From the NCBI GenBank assembly GCA_947587775.1, contig CANPYD010000073.1:1-5486 (forward strand): a stretch of DNA of 5,486 nt, written 5' to 3'. The DNA is from an uncultured Clostridia bacterium. GTDB lineage: Bacteria > Bacillota > Clostridia > Christensenellales > Borkfalkiaceae. Shown piece after piece: positions 1-4,889 of the stretch. How positions within the stretch are numbered: position 1 is the first letter of the stretch; every line of letters starts with the position of its first letter. The notes beneath the pieces were generated by a model. It was given only the letters and a program-made list of their open reading frames with translations, did not search any database and was not told where the DNA came from. The position numbers and the translations under genes were made by a program.

Positions 1-77
1 GTCGCCTTTTCGTGATCCACCTGTTCGCTCTTGGGAAATACTTTGTCCCACTCTTTCGCCAAATTCAATTCTTCCAT
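1..77 (-). CDS. Alpha/beta-hydrolase-like protein, N-terminal fragment (cut by window edge)
   Basis: Only the first 25 codons plus two bases of a gene that continues beyond position 1 are visible. The reading begins MEELNLAKEWDKVFP and goes on KSEQVDHEKA. This N-terminus resembles a group of clostridial alpha/beta hydrolases (dienelactone-hydrolase/COG1073-like) whose proteins open with an NLAKEWDKxFPKSxxVxH-type stretch, recalled from memory rather than searched. The catalytic Ser-Asp-His triad would lie outside the window, so activity cannot be judged. The start is well supported: AAGGAG sits 7 bases before the ATG and shares bases with the TAA stop of the upstream flavoprotein gene, with an 11-bp gap. 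It is therefore the third gene of an operon with the flavoprotein and the acetyltransferase. That a gene starts here is likely; the family is moderately sure. Confidence 0.68.
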   Translation of the reverse strand, partial: MEELNLAKEWDKVFPKSEQVDHEKA

Positions 78-88
78 GATCTCTCTCC

Positions 89-712
89 TTATCTGATAAA
101 ATTCGTCCGAACGGAATGCTCCGTCCGGGGCGCCGCGATCCCCTCACGCTTCCCCGCTTCGATACATTTCAACATCCAAGCCATGTTTTTGCCGATGTTC
201 CGCATCGTCTGCATGCCTTCGAGATCCTTCTTAACGTCCTCGGGCGCCCTGCCGTGCACCATGTTCCAATAGGTGGAAGAGACGACGGGCATCTCGGAGA
301 TCCCGAGATATTTCCCGATCGCATCGAGGCTGGCAGTTGTTCCCGCCCTTCTTGCGGAGGCGATGACGGCGGCGGGCTTATGTGCAAAGTTTTCCCTGCC
401 CGCGTAGAACATTCTGTCCATCACCGAGAGGATCCGCCCCGACGGATGCGCGTAGTAGACGGGCGTGCCGAATACAAATCCGTCTGCGGACTTCGCCTTT
501 TCGATCCATTCATTGGCGGGATCGTCCGAAAAGACGCATTTCCCCGTCTCTTCACAGCCGCCGCAAGCGATGCAATCCTGTATGGGCTTGTTTCCGATCT
601 GTAAGATCTCCGTTTCGATCCCCTCTTCATTCAGGACGCTTGCGATCTCCGAAAGCGCCGTAAAAGTACAGCCCAACTTGCGCGGACTTCCGTTGAATAA
701 TAAAACTTTCAT
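89..712 (-). CDS. Iron-sulfur flavoprotein-like NAD(P)H-dependent FMN reductase (flavodoxin-fold)
   Basis: This 207-residue protein has the flavodoxin-like fold of the NADPH-dependent FMN reductase family. Residues 3-14 form the first strand and phosphate-binding loop (VLLFNGSPRKLG), which holds the FMN phosphate. A second FMN-contact loop is GTPVYYAHPSG around residues 100-110, followed by a DRMFY helix. Between them lie four close cysteines (C47, C50, C53, C59) spaced CX2CX2CX5C. This fits the compact CX2CX2CX4-7C motif that binds a 4Fe-4S cluster in archaeal iron-sulfur flavoproteins, so an FMN plus Fe-S electron-transfer protein is plausible. The physiological substrate is unknown; family members shuttle electrons from ferredoxin or NAD(P)H to quinones, oxygen or other acceptors. 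The start is backed by GAGGTGA 6 bases upstream, which overlaps the stop of the acetyltransferase gene. It is the middle gene of a three-gene operon. A cluster-free NAD(P)H:quinone reductase is the alternative. Confidence 0.9.
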   Translation of the reverse strand: MKVLLFNGSPRKLGCTFTALSEIASVLNEEGIETEILQIGNKPIQDCIACGGCEETGKCVFSDDPANEWIEKAKSADGFVFGTPVYYAHPSGRILSVMDRMFYAGRENFAHKPAAVIASARRAGTTASLDAIGKYLGISEMPVVSSTYWNMVHGRAPEDVKKDLEGMQTMRNIGKNMAWMLKCIEAGKREGIAAPRTEHSVRTNFIR

Positions 713-716
713 ATAT

Positions 717-725
717 CCTCACCTC
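717..725 (-). promoter_or_regulatory. Ribosome binding site overlapping upstream stop codon
   Basis: On the minus strand the acetyltransferase gene ends in TGA and runs into TGAGGTGAGGATAT before the ATG of the flavoprotein. GAGGTGA matches the 16S rRNA tail well and shares two bases with the stop codon. A ribosome ending on the first gene would sit on the start signal of the next, which points to translational coupling. The same layout recurs at the next junction, where TAAGGAG combines the flavoprotein stop with the ribosome binding site of the hydrolase-like gene (positions 85-91). Confidence 0.8.
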
Positions 726-1287
726 AGATTTCTTTGACAATTTTTGCGGGAACGCCGACGGCGACGGTATGGGCGGGGACGTCCTTCGTGACGACCGCAC
801 CTGCGCCGATCACAGCGCCGTCTCCGATCGTAACCCCGGGCAAAATGGTGGCGTGCGCACCGATCCAGACCTTGTTTCCGATCTTTACGGGTGCGGGGAG
901 CATACTGCCGCGCTTTTCGGGATCCAAGTCATGGTTTAAGGTTGCGATCACCACTTGCTGACCGATGAGGCAGTCATCGCCGATCACAATCCTGCCCTGA
1001 TCCTGAAAGCAACAGCCCGAATTGATAAAGACCCGCTTGCCGAGCGTGATATTCATCCCGTAATCGGTTGAAAAGGGAGGAAAGAGCCCGAAGGTATCGT
1101 CAACCTCTCTCCCGATGAGCTCAAAGAAGAGTTTTCTGAGCTCCTCGGGCGGATGGTATTTTCCGTTGATCTCCGCCGTAAGCGCAAGCGCCCTCTGCGA
1201 CATCTCATGCATAAAGAGATGCGTTTCCGAGCCCGCCGCAATGTATGTCCCCTTTGCCATTTCTTCCGAAAATTGTTCTCTGTTCAT
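724..1287 (-). CDS. Sugar O-acetyltransferase, maltose/galactoside acetyltransferase type (left-handed beta-helix)
   Basis: The 187-residue protein belongs to the LacA/Maa group of hexapeptide-repeat acetyltransferases, which move acetyl from acetyl-CoA to a sugar hydroxyl in the cytoplasm as trimers. Residues 1-60 match the N-terminal helical maltose-acetyltransferase domain. From about residue 66 the chain shows FPPFSTDYGMNI and then the isoleucine-rich hexapeptide repeats of the beta-helix (IVIGDD, VKIGNKVWIG, ILPGVTIGDGAVIGAGAVV). H119 in TLNHDLDP is in the position of the catalytic histidine, and the end VPAKIVKEI is the usual C-terminal turn. The length is typical and the protein looks complete and intact. 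GAGGAACT directly before the ATG supports the start. It is the first gene of the acetyltransferase-flavoprotein-hydrolase operon, lying downstream of a terminator, so it should have its own promoter in 1288-1345, but I see no convincing one there. The true substrate cannot be told; detoxifying acetylation of non-metabolised sugars is the usual proposal. Confidence 0.93.
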   Translation of the reverse strand: MNREQFSEEMAKGTYIAAGSETHLFMHEMSQRALALTAEINGKYHPPEELRKLFFELIGREVDDTFGLFPPFSTDYGMNITLGKRVFINSGCCFQDQGRIVIGDDCLIGQQVVIATLNHDLDPEKRGSMLPAPVKIGNKVWIGAHATILPGVTIGDGAVIGAGAVVTKDVPAHTVAVGVPAKIVKEI

Positions 1288-1342
1288 AGTTCCTCAACGA
1301 TATGCCGAATTGGCGTTTGAAGCGCCGCTGATATTCCATATG

Positions 1343-1368
1343 AGAAAGACCCGCACAAGGCGGGTCCT
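1343..1368 (-). terminator. Intrinsic terminator after the DUF4190-like gene
   Basis: Read on the minus strand, a 7-bp perfect G+C-rich stem (GACCCGC/GCGGGTC, positions 1360-1366 and 1348-1354) with a 5-base loop CTTGT is followed by TTTCTC. It begins 15 bases after the stop codon of the membrane-protein gene. The T tract is short, so termination may be incomplete and some readthrough into the acetyltransferase operon is possible. On the plus strand no T run follows, so it is one-directional. Confidence 0.7.
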
Positions 1369-1381
1369 GAAAGTTCACATC

Positions 1382-2032
1382 TCAGAACGGAAGAAACGGC
1401 GAAGCCGCATGAACGATCGCAACGATGATGGTAATCAAGACAAAGATCCCGCCGATGATGAGACCGCCGATCGAGAAGATCTTACCGCCCTCGTGCGTTT
1501 TCCCTTCGCGGCGCTTGCCGATGAACGAAAGGACGACGCCCGCGATCGGCATAAACAGCGAAAAGACAAACCCGAGAATGGCCATCTTATTATAGGGAAG
1601 CTCGCCTTCCTCTTCCCCTCCGCTGAATACTTTTGCAAGGAGCACGAGAATGATAGAGGCTCCGACAGCCATGATCCAGAAGACAAGGCTCATCCATAGC
1701 GCCATTTCCCACCCCTCGGTGGTATGGAGACCGATGAGTGAAGTTGCCGTAACGCCGTCAAAGAGGAAATAGAGCACGGAATAACCCGCTTTTCCCTCCT
1801 CTTCCGCGGGATCGTTTGCCGCAGGGGCTGCATCCGCAGGCGCTGCGCTGAGAAGTTCCGCTTTGCTTTCCGCACCGCTGACTGCCGTTTCGCATACATC
1901 GGCGTCGGACGCCGCAACGGCGGTCTGTACCGCCCCCGCGCGGATTGCAAGAACAACGCAGAGCAGGAGCGTCAACGTGAGAAGAAGTGCCGTAACGGCG
2001 AGACTTTTCCGTTTAGAGATTACTTTTCGCAT
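1382..2032 (-). CDS. Membrane protein with signal-like N-terminus and DUF4190-like C-terminal domain
   Basis: The product is 216 residues, of unknown function. A basic start (MRKVISKRKS) leads into a hydrophobic segment at about 11-31, ending near AxA sites (AGA, AVA); this is a signal peptide or first membrane anchor. Residues 35-80 are an Ala/Asp/Glu-rich linker of low complexity. Three further membrane segments follow at about 109-135, 149-172 and 185-208. The last two, with the short basic loop IGKRREGKTHEGGK and the glycine-rich GGLIIGG, resemble the two-helix DUF4190 domain found in many Gram-positive membrane proteins. I chose the ATG at 2032, not the in-frame ATG at 2047: GGGAGG lies 5 bases before the former, while the latter has no ribosome binding site and falls inside a leader hairpin. 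The gene has its own promoter and terminator and appears monocistronic. A housekeeping envelope role is only a guess. Confidence 0.85.
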   Translation of the reverse strand: MRKVISKRKSLAVTALLLTLTLLLCVVLAIRAGAVQTAVAASDADVCETAVSGAESKAELLSAAPADAAPAANDPAEEEGKAGYSVLYFLFDGVTATSLIGLHTTEGWEMALWMSLVFWIMAVGASIILVLLAKVFSGGEEEGELPYNKMAILGFVFSLFMPIAGVVLSFIGKRREGKTHEGGKIFSIGGLIIGGIFVLITIIVAIVHAASPFLPF

Positions 2033-2037
2033 AGATT

Positions 2038-2043
2038 CCTCCC
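2038..2043 (-). promoter_or_regulatory. Ribosome binding site that fixes the start at 2032
   Basis: GGGAGG on the minus strand stands 5 bases before the ATG at 2032. The ATG 15 bases further upstream has only AT-rich sequence and no purine-rich site before it, so the downstream ATG is the likely start. Confidence 0.8.
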
Positions 2044-2062
2044 GCATTCCGATAGAGAATGC
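2044..2062 (-). promoter_or_regulatory. Leader hairpin just upstream of the ribosome binding site
   Basis: The inverted repeat GCATTC/GAATGC (2057-2062 and 2044-2049 on the minus strand) with a 7-base loop TCTATCG sits directly against GGGAGG. With a start of transcription predicted near 2071, this hairpin would begin about 9 bases from the mRNA 5' end. It could stabilise the message or tune ribosome access. It is short and the effect is an inference. Confidence 0.4.
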
Positions 2063-2077
2063 TTCTTCAATAGTTTT

Positions 2078-2106
2078 ATCATATCACATTCGCGCCGCAA
2101 AGTCAA
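2078..2106 (-). promoter_or_regulatory. Sigma-A-type promoter for the DUF4190-like gene
   Basis: On the minus strand TTGACT (2101-2106) and TATGAT (2078-2083) each differ by one base from the consensus -35 and -10 boxes and are exactly 17 bp apart. A TG one base before the -10 box makes it an extended -10 promoter. Transcription should start near 2071, giving a leader of about 39 bases to the ATG at 2032. It is the clearest promoter in the window. Confidence 0.88.
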
Positions 2107-2137
2107 CCGATTGCCGCAGATCCGTGCAAATGACTTT
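2099..2137. repeat. Inverted repeat AAAGTCA-N25-TGACTTT overlapping the -35 box
   Basis: Perfect 7-base arms lie at 2099-2105 and 2131-2137, with a nested TTGC/GCAA pair (2111-2114, 2126-2129). The left arm covers most of the -35 box of the downstream promoter; the whole lies between the ferritin stop and that promoter. It could be an operator, or the stem of a weak ferritin terminator (only three T follow on the minus strand), or chance. Confidence 0.35.
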
Positions 2138-2152
2138 TACAAAACCGCAAAA

Positions 2153-2671
2153 TTACATTGCAGGTCCCGTTGCGGAGGGAGTATAGACTCTTGCCGCAAG
2201 TTCACTGTTGAGTGCGTAGAGCCCCTTTGCATCGCTGCCGAAGAGTTTGTACTTCTTCACCATATCGTCCGCGTTCGTCTCCTCTTCGCCCTGTTCTTTG
2301 ATGAACCAGTCGAGGAACTGCATCGTACGGTAATCCTTCTTCCCCGCCGCCTCGTGATAAATGCCGGTGATGAGCGAAGTCACATACTGTTCGTGCTCGT
2401 AGCCCGCAAGCAGCGGATCGAGATGAGAGTGGAAGGTCTTATCGGGCTTGGCGACCGCTTCAAAGACAACGCGGTGACCGTTATTGATGAGATATCTGCG
2501 GATCATGAACGCATGGTCGCGCTCTTCCTGCGCCTGCACTTCGTACCAGTGCGCGAATCCGTCCAGTCCCTCGTCCGCATAGTAGTTTGCAAAATCGAGG
2601 TAAAGATAGGCGGAGTAAAGTTCTTTGTTGATCTGCTCGTTGAGCATTGCCGCAATTTTTTCGTTTAACAT
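2153..2671 (-). CDS. ftnA: Bacterial non-heme ferritin
   Basis: This 172-residue protein is a complete bacterial ferritin, which assembles into a 24-subunit shell that oxidises Fe(II) and stores iron as a mineral core in the cytoplasm. The four-helix bundle carries the ferroxidase ligands at positions expected from E. coli FtnA numbering: E17, E50, H53, E94, Q127 and E130, with the conserved Y24. The stretches EVQAQEERDHA (44-54) and FLDWFIKEQGEEE (119-131) are typical of the family. No heme-ligand methionine context of bacterioferritin was noticed. AAGGAG 8 bases before the ATG supports the start. The gene begins 30 bp after the stop of ATPase subunit D, with no terminator between and no clear promoter, so co-transcription with the ATPase genes is likely; a promoter hidden in the end of subunit D cannot be excluded. 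No Fur-box-like palindrome was seen. The C-terminal tail TPSATGPAM is short and likely unstructured. Confidence 0.97.
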   Translation of the reverse strand: MLNEKIAAMLNEQINKELYSAYLYLDFANYYADEGLDGFAHWYEVQAQEERDHAFMIRRYLINNGHRVVFEAVAKPDKTFHSHLDPLLAGYEHEQYVTSLITGIYHEAAGKKDYRTMQFLDWFIKEQGEEETNADDMVKKYKLFGSDAKGLYALNSELAARVYTPSATGPAM

Positions 2672-2701
2672 TTTTCTATCTCCTTATGATTTTTGAACAG
2701 C

Positions 2702-3328
2702 TTAAAATGCCGAATTTCCCTTGACTTTCATGAGGCGCACGACCGCGGCGCGCTCGTTCTCGTCGAGCTTATCGCGAATGTACTTGATCGTCTCTTCAAG
2801 CTGGGGGATCATCACATATTCAAGGGCGTTGACGCGGCGCTTGTTGCGCTCGATCTCGTCCGCGAGGAGCCGCACCGCTTTTTCGACCTCTGCAAGGCGT
2901 ATGAGCGTGGGAAGAAGCGCGGAGACCTTCCGCACCGAATCGTCCGCTTCGCTCGTGATCTCGGAAAAGGCATACGGCAAGCGCGTGGAACGCTCCCCTT
3001 CGGACAGCGTCACATGCGGCACGTCGACACCCATGATGCTCTCCGTCTCGCAGACAGCTTCCACGGAGACGGTCGGCATGGAGAATGCCGTCTCCTGCGT
3101 ATAGGCGGGTGAGAGGGAGCCCGCGACGGCGACGCTCTTCATCGTATCCGAGAGCCCTGCTTCCACTTCGTCCCTTAAAGCCTTATCCTGCCGCAGAAGC
3201 ACGGTAAAGCGGCGTACCATCTCGTCCGCCTTGTCTTTGAGGAGCTTATGTCCCCTGACGGCGGTTGTGAGGCGCGCTTTGAGCTTCTTCAGCTCCATGC
3301 GTGTGGGATTTACATTGAGTCTTGCCAT
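2702..3328 (-). CDS. ntpD: V/A-type ATP synthase subunit D (central stalk)
   Basis: The 208-residue product is subunit D of the V/A-type rotary ATPase (also called atpD in archaeal naming), the coiled-coil shaft that rotates inside the A3B3 ring and passes torque to the membrane rotor. The N-terminus MARLNVNPTRMELKKLKARL is characteristic, and the conserved C-terminal stretch EIERNKRRVNALEYVMIPQL lies near residues 154-173. Long helices at both ends would form the antiparallel coiled coil. Length is normal for the family. The ATG at 3328 is chosen because family homology begins there. The frame stays open upstream into the repeat region as far as a TTG at 3427, but that part reads as translated repeat. 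Unusually, no Shine-Dalgarno sequence precedes the ATG (ACCGAATCACA), unlike all other starts in the window. The gene follows subunit B after about 190 bp of repeat DNA, which is abnormal for this operon. Confidence 0.95.
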   Translation of the reverse strand: MARLNVNPTRMELKKLKARLTTAVRGHKLLKDKADEMVRRFTVLLRQDKALRDEVEAGLSDTMKSVAVAGSLSPAYTQETAFSMPTVSVEAVCETESIMGVDVPHVTLSEGERSTRLPYAFSEITSEADDSVRKVSALLPTLIRLAEVEKAVRLLADEIERNKRRVNALEYVMIPQLEETIKYIRDKLDENERAAVVRLMKVKGNSAF

Positions 3329-3343
3329 TGTGATTCGGTAATT

Positions 3344-3372
3344 TTTATGGGCGGGGGAGGGTGTCCTTCCAA
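3344..3372 (-). promoter_or_regulatory. Weak candidate promoter just upstream of subunit D
   Basis: TTGGAA (3367-3372) and CATAAA (3344-3349) on the minus strand are separated by 17 bp, each matching the sigma-A consensus at four of six bases. A start of transcription here would leave a leader of only about 10 bases, which would fit the absence of a Shine-Dalgarno site before subunit D. The matches are poor and chance is a real alternative. Confidence 0.25.
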
Positions 3373-3437
3373 ATCGTATGACACCCCTTCCGTCACGGCA
3401 TGGACAGCCGTGCCACCTTCCCCTCAAGGGGAAGGCA
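3355..3437. repeat. Compound intergenic repeat with three tandem hairpins
   Basis: Three inverted repeats stand side by side between ATPase subunits B and D. First, GGGTGTC/GACACCC (3359-3365, 3380-3386; extendable to about 3355-3391 with one bulge). Second, CACGGC/GCCGTG (3394-3399, 3407-3412). Third, CCTTCCCC/GGGGAAGG with a TCAA loop (3416-3423, 3428-3435), flanked by TGCC/GGCA. A pattern of a CCGTCACGGC-type hairpin followed by a second CCTTCCCC-type hairpin resembles dispersed non-coding repeats I recall from gut Clostridia intergenic regions. No T run follows any hairpin on the minus strand, so it does not look like a terminator. Single copy in this window; that it is a dispersed repeat is inferred. 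Confidence 0.65.
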
Positions 3438-3461
3438 AGAGTTCGGACTTCGTTCTTCGGG

Positions 3462-3490
3462 ATCCTTCGGTCGCTGTGCTCCCTCAGGAT
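3462..3490. repeat. 29-base imperfect palindrome of the ATCCT...AGGAT type
   Basis: The segment starts ATCCTTCGG and ends CCCTCAGGAT. Folded on itself it gives paired blocks ATCCT/AGGAT, GG/CC and GC/GC separated by symmetric two-base mismatches. It is preceded by two further TTCGG words (3442-3446, 3456-3460). It resembles the CATCCTGAG...GAAGGATC-type short repeats common between genes of many bacteria, and appears to be a second repeat family placed next to the hairpin cluster at 3355-3437. It begins 29 bases after the stop codon of subunit B on the minus strand. Confidence 0.6.
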
Positions 3491-3518
3491 GACGCGGAAG
3501 CGGGGCAGCGAGATGAGA

Positions 3519-4889
3519 TCAGTCTTGCATGTACTTGTCGATATATTCCTGACGGATGCGTTTGAGTTCGGACTTGGGAAGGATCTTCAGAAGGCTCCAG
3601 CCGAGGTCGAGCGTCTCTTCGATCGTTCTGTCTGTCTCAAAGCCCTGATTTACATACGATTTCTCGAATTCTTCCGCAAATTTCGCATAGAGCTTATCGA
3701 CGTCCGAAAGAGCCGCTTCCCCCAGGATCGCGGAAAGTTCCTTGCTTTCCTTGCCCCTTGCGTACGCCGCAAAGAGCTGGTTCATCGTGTCGGCATGATC
3801 CTCTCTCGTCTTGCCCTTCCCGATTCCCTTATCTTTGAGACGGGAGAGGGAGGGAAGCACGTCGATCGGAGGATTCAATCCCTTTTTATAGAGGTCGCGC
3901 GAGAGGATGATCTGCCCCTCGGTGATATATCCCGTAAGGTCTGGAATGGGGTGCGTCTTATCGTCCTCGGGCATGGTGAGAATGGGGATCTGCGTGATGG
4001 AACCCTTCGAGCCGCGGATCCTGCCCGCCCGCTCATATAGAGAGGCAAGGTCGGTATAGAGATAGCCGGGATATCCGCGCCGCCCGGGGATCTCGCGCCG
4101 CGCCGCAGAGACTTCGCGGAGCGCTTCGGCATAGTTTGTGATGTCCGTCATAATGACGAGGACGTGCATGTCGCAAGTAAAAGCGAGGTACTCGGCGCAG
4201 GTGAGGGCGATACGCGGCGTGGCGATACGCTCCACGGCGGGATCGTTCGCAAGATTTGTGAAGAGCACCGTGCGCTCGATCGCTCCCGTGCGTTTGAAAT
4301 CTTCGACAAAGTACTGCGCTTCTTCGAAGGTAATGCCGATCGCGGCGAATACGACGGCGAATTTGCTGTCGCTCCCCCGCACTTTTGCCTGCCTTGCGAT
4401 CTGGGCGGCAAGTTCCGCATGCGGAAGTCCGCTCATCGAGAACACGGGAAGTTTCTGCCCGCGGACGAGCGTATTCAATCCGTCGATCGCGGAAACGCCC
4501 GTCTGGATGAACTCGTTGGGATAGTCGCGGGCGGCAGGATTGATGGGCTCCCCGTTGATATCGAGCATTTTTTCGGGAATGACCGGAGCACCGCCGTCAC
4601 GGGGATTGCCCATGCCGTCGAAGACCCTGCCGAGCATATCGCGGGAAACGGCAAGCTGTTGCGCATGCCCCAAAAAGCGGGCTTTGCTCGTTGCGATCTG
4701 CAGCCCCTGCGAGTTTTCGAAGAGCTGGACGACCGCCTTATCGCGGTTGACTTCGAGCACTTTTCCCCGCCGCGTCTCCCCGTTTTGGCAGAGGATATCG
4801 ACGAGTTCGTTATATTTCACCCCTTCGACGCCCTCGACGAGCATCAAGGGTCCGACGACCTCTTTGATCGTCTTATATTCTTTATACAT
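3519..4889 (-). CDS. ntpB: V/A-type ATP synthase subunit B (non-catalytic nucleotide-binding)
   Basis: The 456-residue protein is complete and of family length. It alternates with subunit A in the A3B3 ring of the peripheral V1/A1 sector. An N-terminal beta-barrel (about 1-75) precedes the nucleotide-binding domain, where the P-loop is replaced by SGLPHAEL (153-160), the hallmark of the non-catalytic B subunit. The ATPase signature PPIDVLPSLS is at 340-349, and R350 just after it is where the family's arginine finger reaches into the catalytic site of A. The C-terminal helical domain follows (about 375-456). The start is supported by GAGGGAGGGAG about 5 bases upstream and by an 8-bp overlap with the end of subunit A (positions 4882-4889), indicating coupled translation. 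In bacteria of this type the complex may pump H+ or Na+ out at the cost of ATP or make ATP; the sequence here does not decide which, as the ion-binding subunit is outside the window. Confidence 0.98.
   Translation of the reverse strand: MYKEYKTIKEVVGPLMLVEGVEGVKYNELVDILCQNGETRRGKVLEVNRDKAVVQLFENSQGLQIATSKARFLGHAQQLAVSRDMLGRVFDGMGNPRDGGAPVIPEKMLDINGEPINPAARDYPNEFIQTGVSAIDGLNTLVRGQKLPVFSMSGLPHAELAAQIARQAKVRGSDSKFAVVFAAIGITFEEAQYFVEDFKRTGAIERTVLFTNLANDPAVERIATPRIALTCAEYLAFTCDMHVLVIMTDITNYAEALREVSAARREIPGRRGYPGYLYTDLASLYERAGRIRGSKGSITQIPILTMPEDDKTHPIPDLTGYITEGQIILSRDLYKKGLNPPIDVLPSLSRLKDKGIGKGKTREDHADTMNQLFAAYARGKESKELSAILGEAALSDVDKLYAKFAEEFEKSYVNQGFETDRTIEETLDLGWSLLKILPKSELKRIRQEYIDKYMQD

Noticed and set aside
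116..604. Plus-strand open frame of 162 codons opposite the flavoprotein gene
   Set aside because: The minus strand encodes clear flavodoxin motifs and a cysteine cluster; the plus reading has none.
1288..1345. Promoter for the acetyltransferase operon (TTGTGC ... GAATAT)
   Set aside because: The -35 match is only three of six bases and overlaps the terminator stem; too weak to list, though the operon should have a start signal near here or depend on readthrough.
2033..2047. Upstream ATG (2047) as the start of the DUF4190-like protein
   Set aside because: No ribosome binding site precedes it and it lies in the leader hairpin, while the ATG at 2032 has GGGAGG at good spacing.
2672..2760. Fur box or other iron-regulatory site before ferritin
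   Set aside because: No GATAATGAT-like palindrome or other known operator is visible in this interval.
3329..3427. N-terminal extension of subunit D to the in-frame TTG at 3427
   Set aside because: The extra 33 residues are translated repeat sequence without resemblance to the family, and TTG has no Shine-Dalgarno site; normal subunit D begins MARLNVNPTR.
3416..3435. Hairpin CCTTCCCC-TCAA-GGGGAAGG as a terminator after subunit B
   Set aside because: No T run follows on either strand (GTGGCACGG on the minus side), so it does not fit an intrinsic terminator.
3378..4040. Plus-strand open frame of 220 codons starting in the repeat region
   Set aside because: Most of it is antisense to the end of subunit B and the rest is repeat DNA; no family resemblance and no ribosome binding site pattern.
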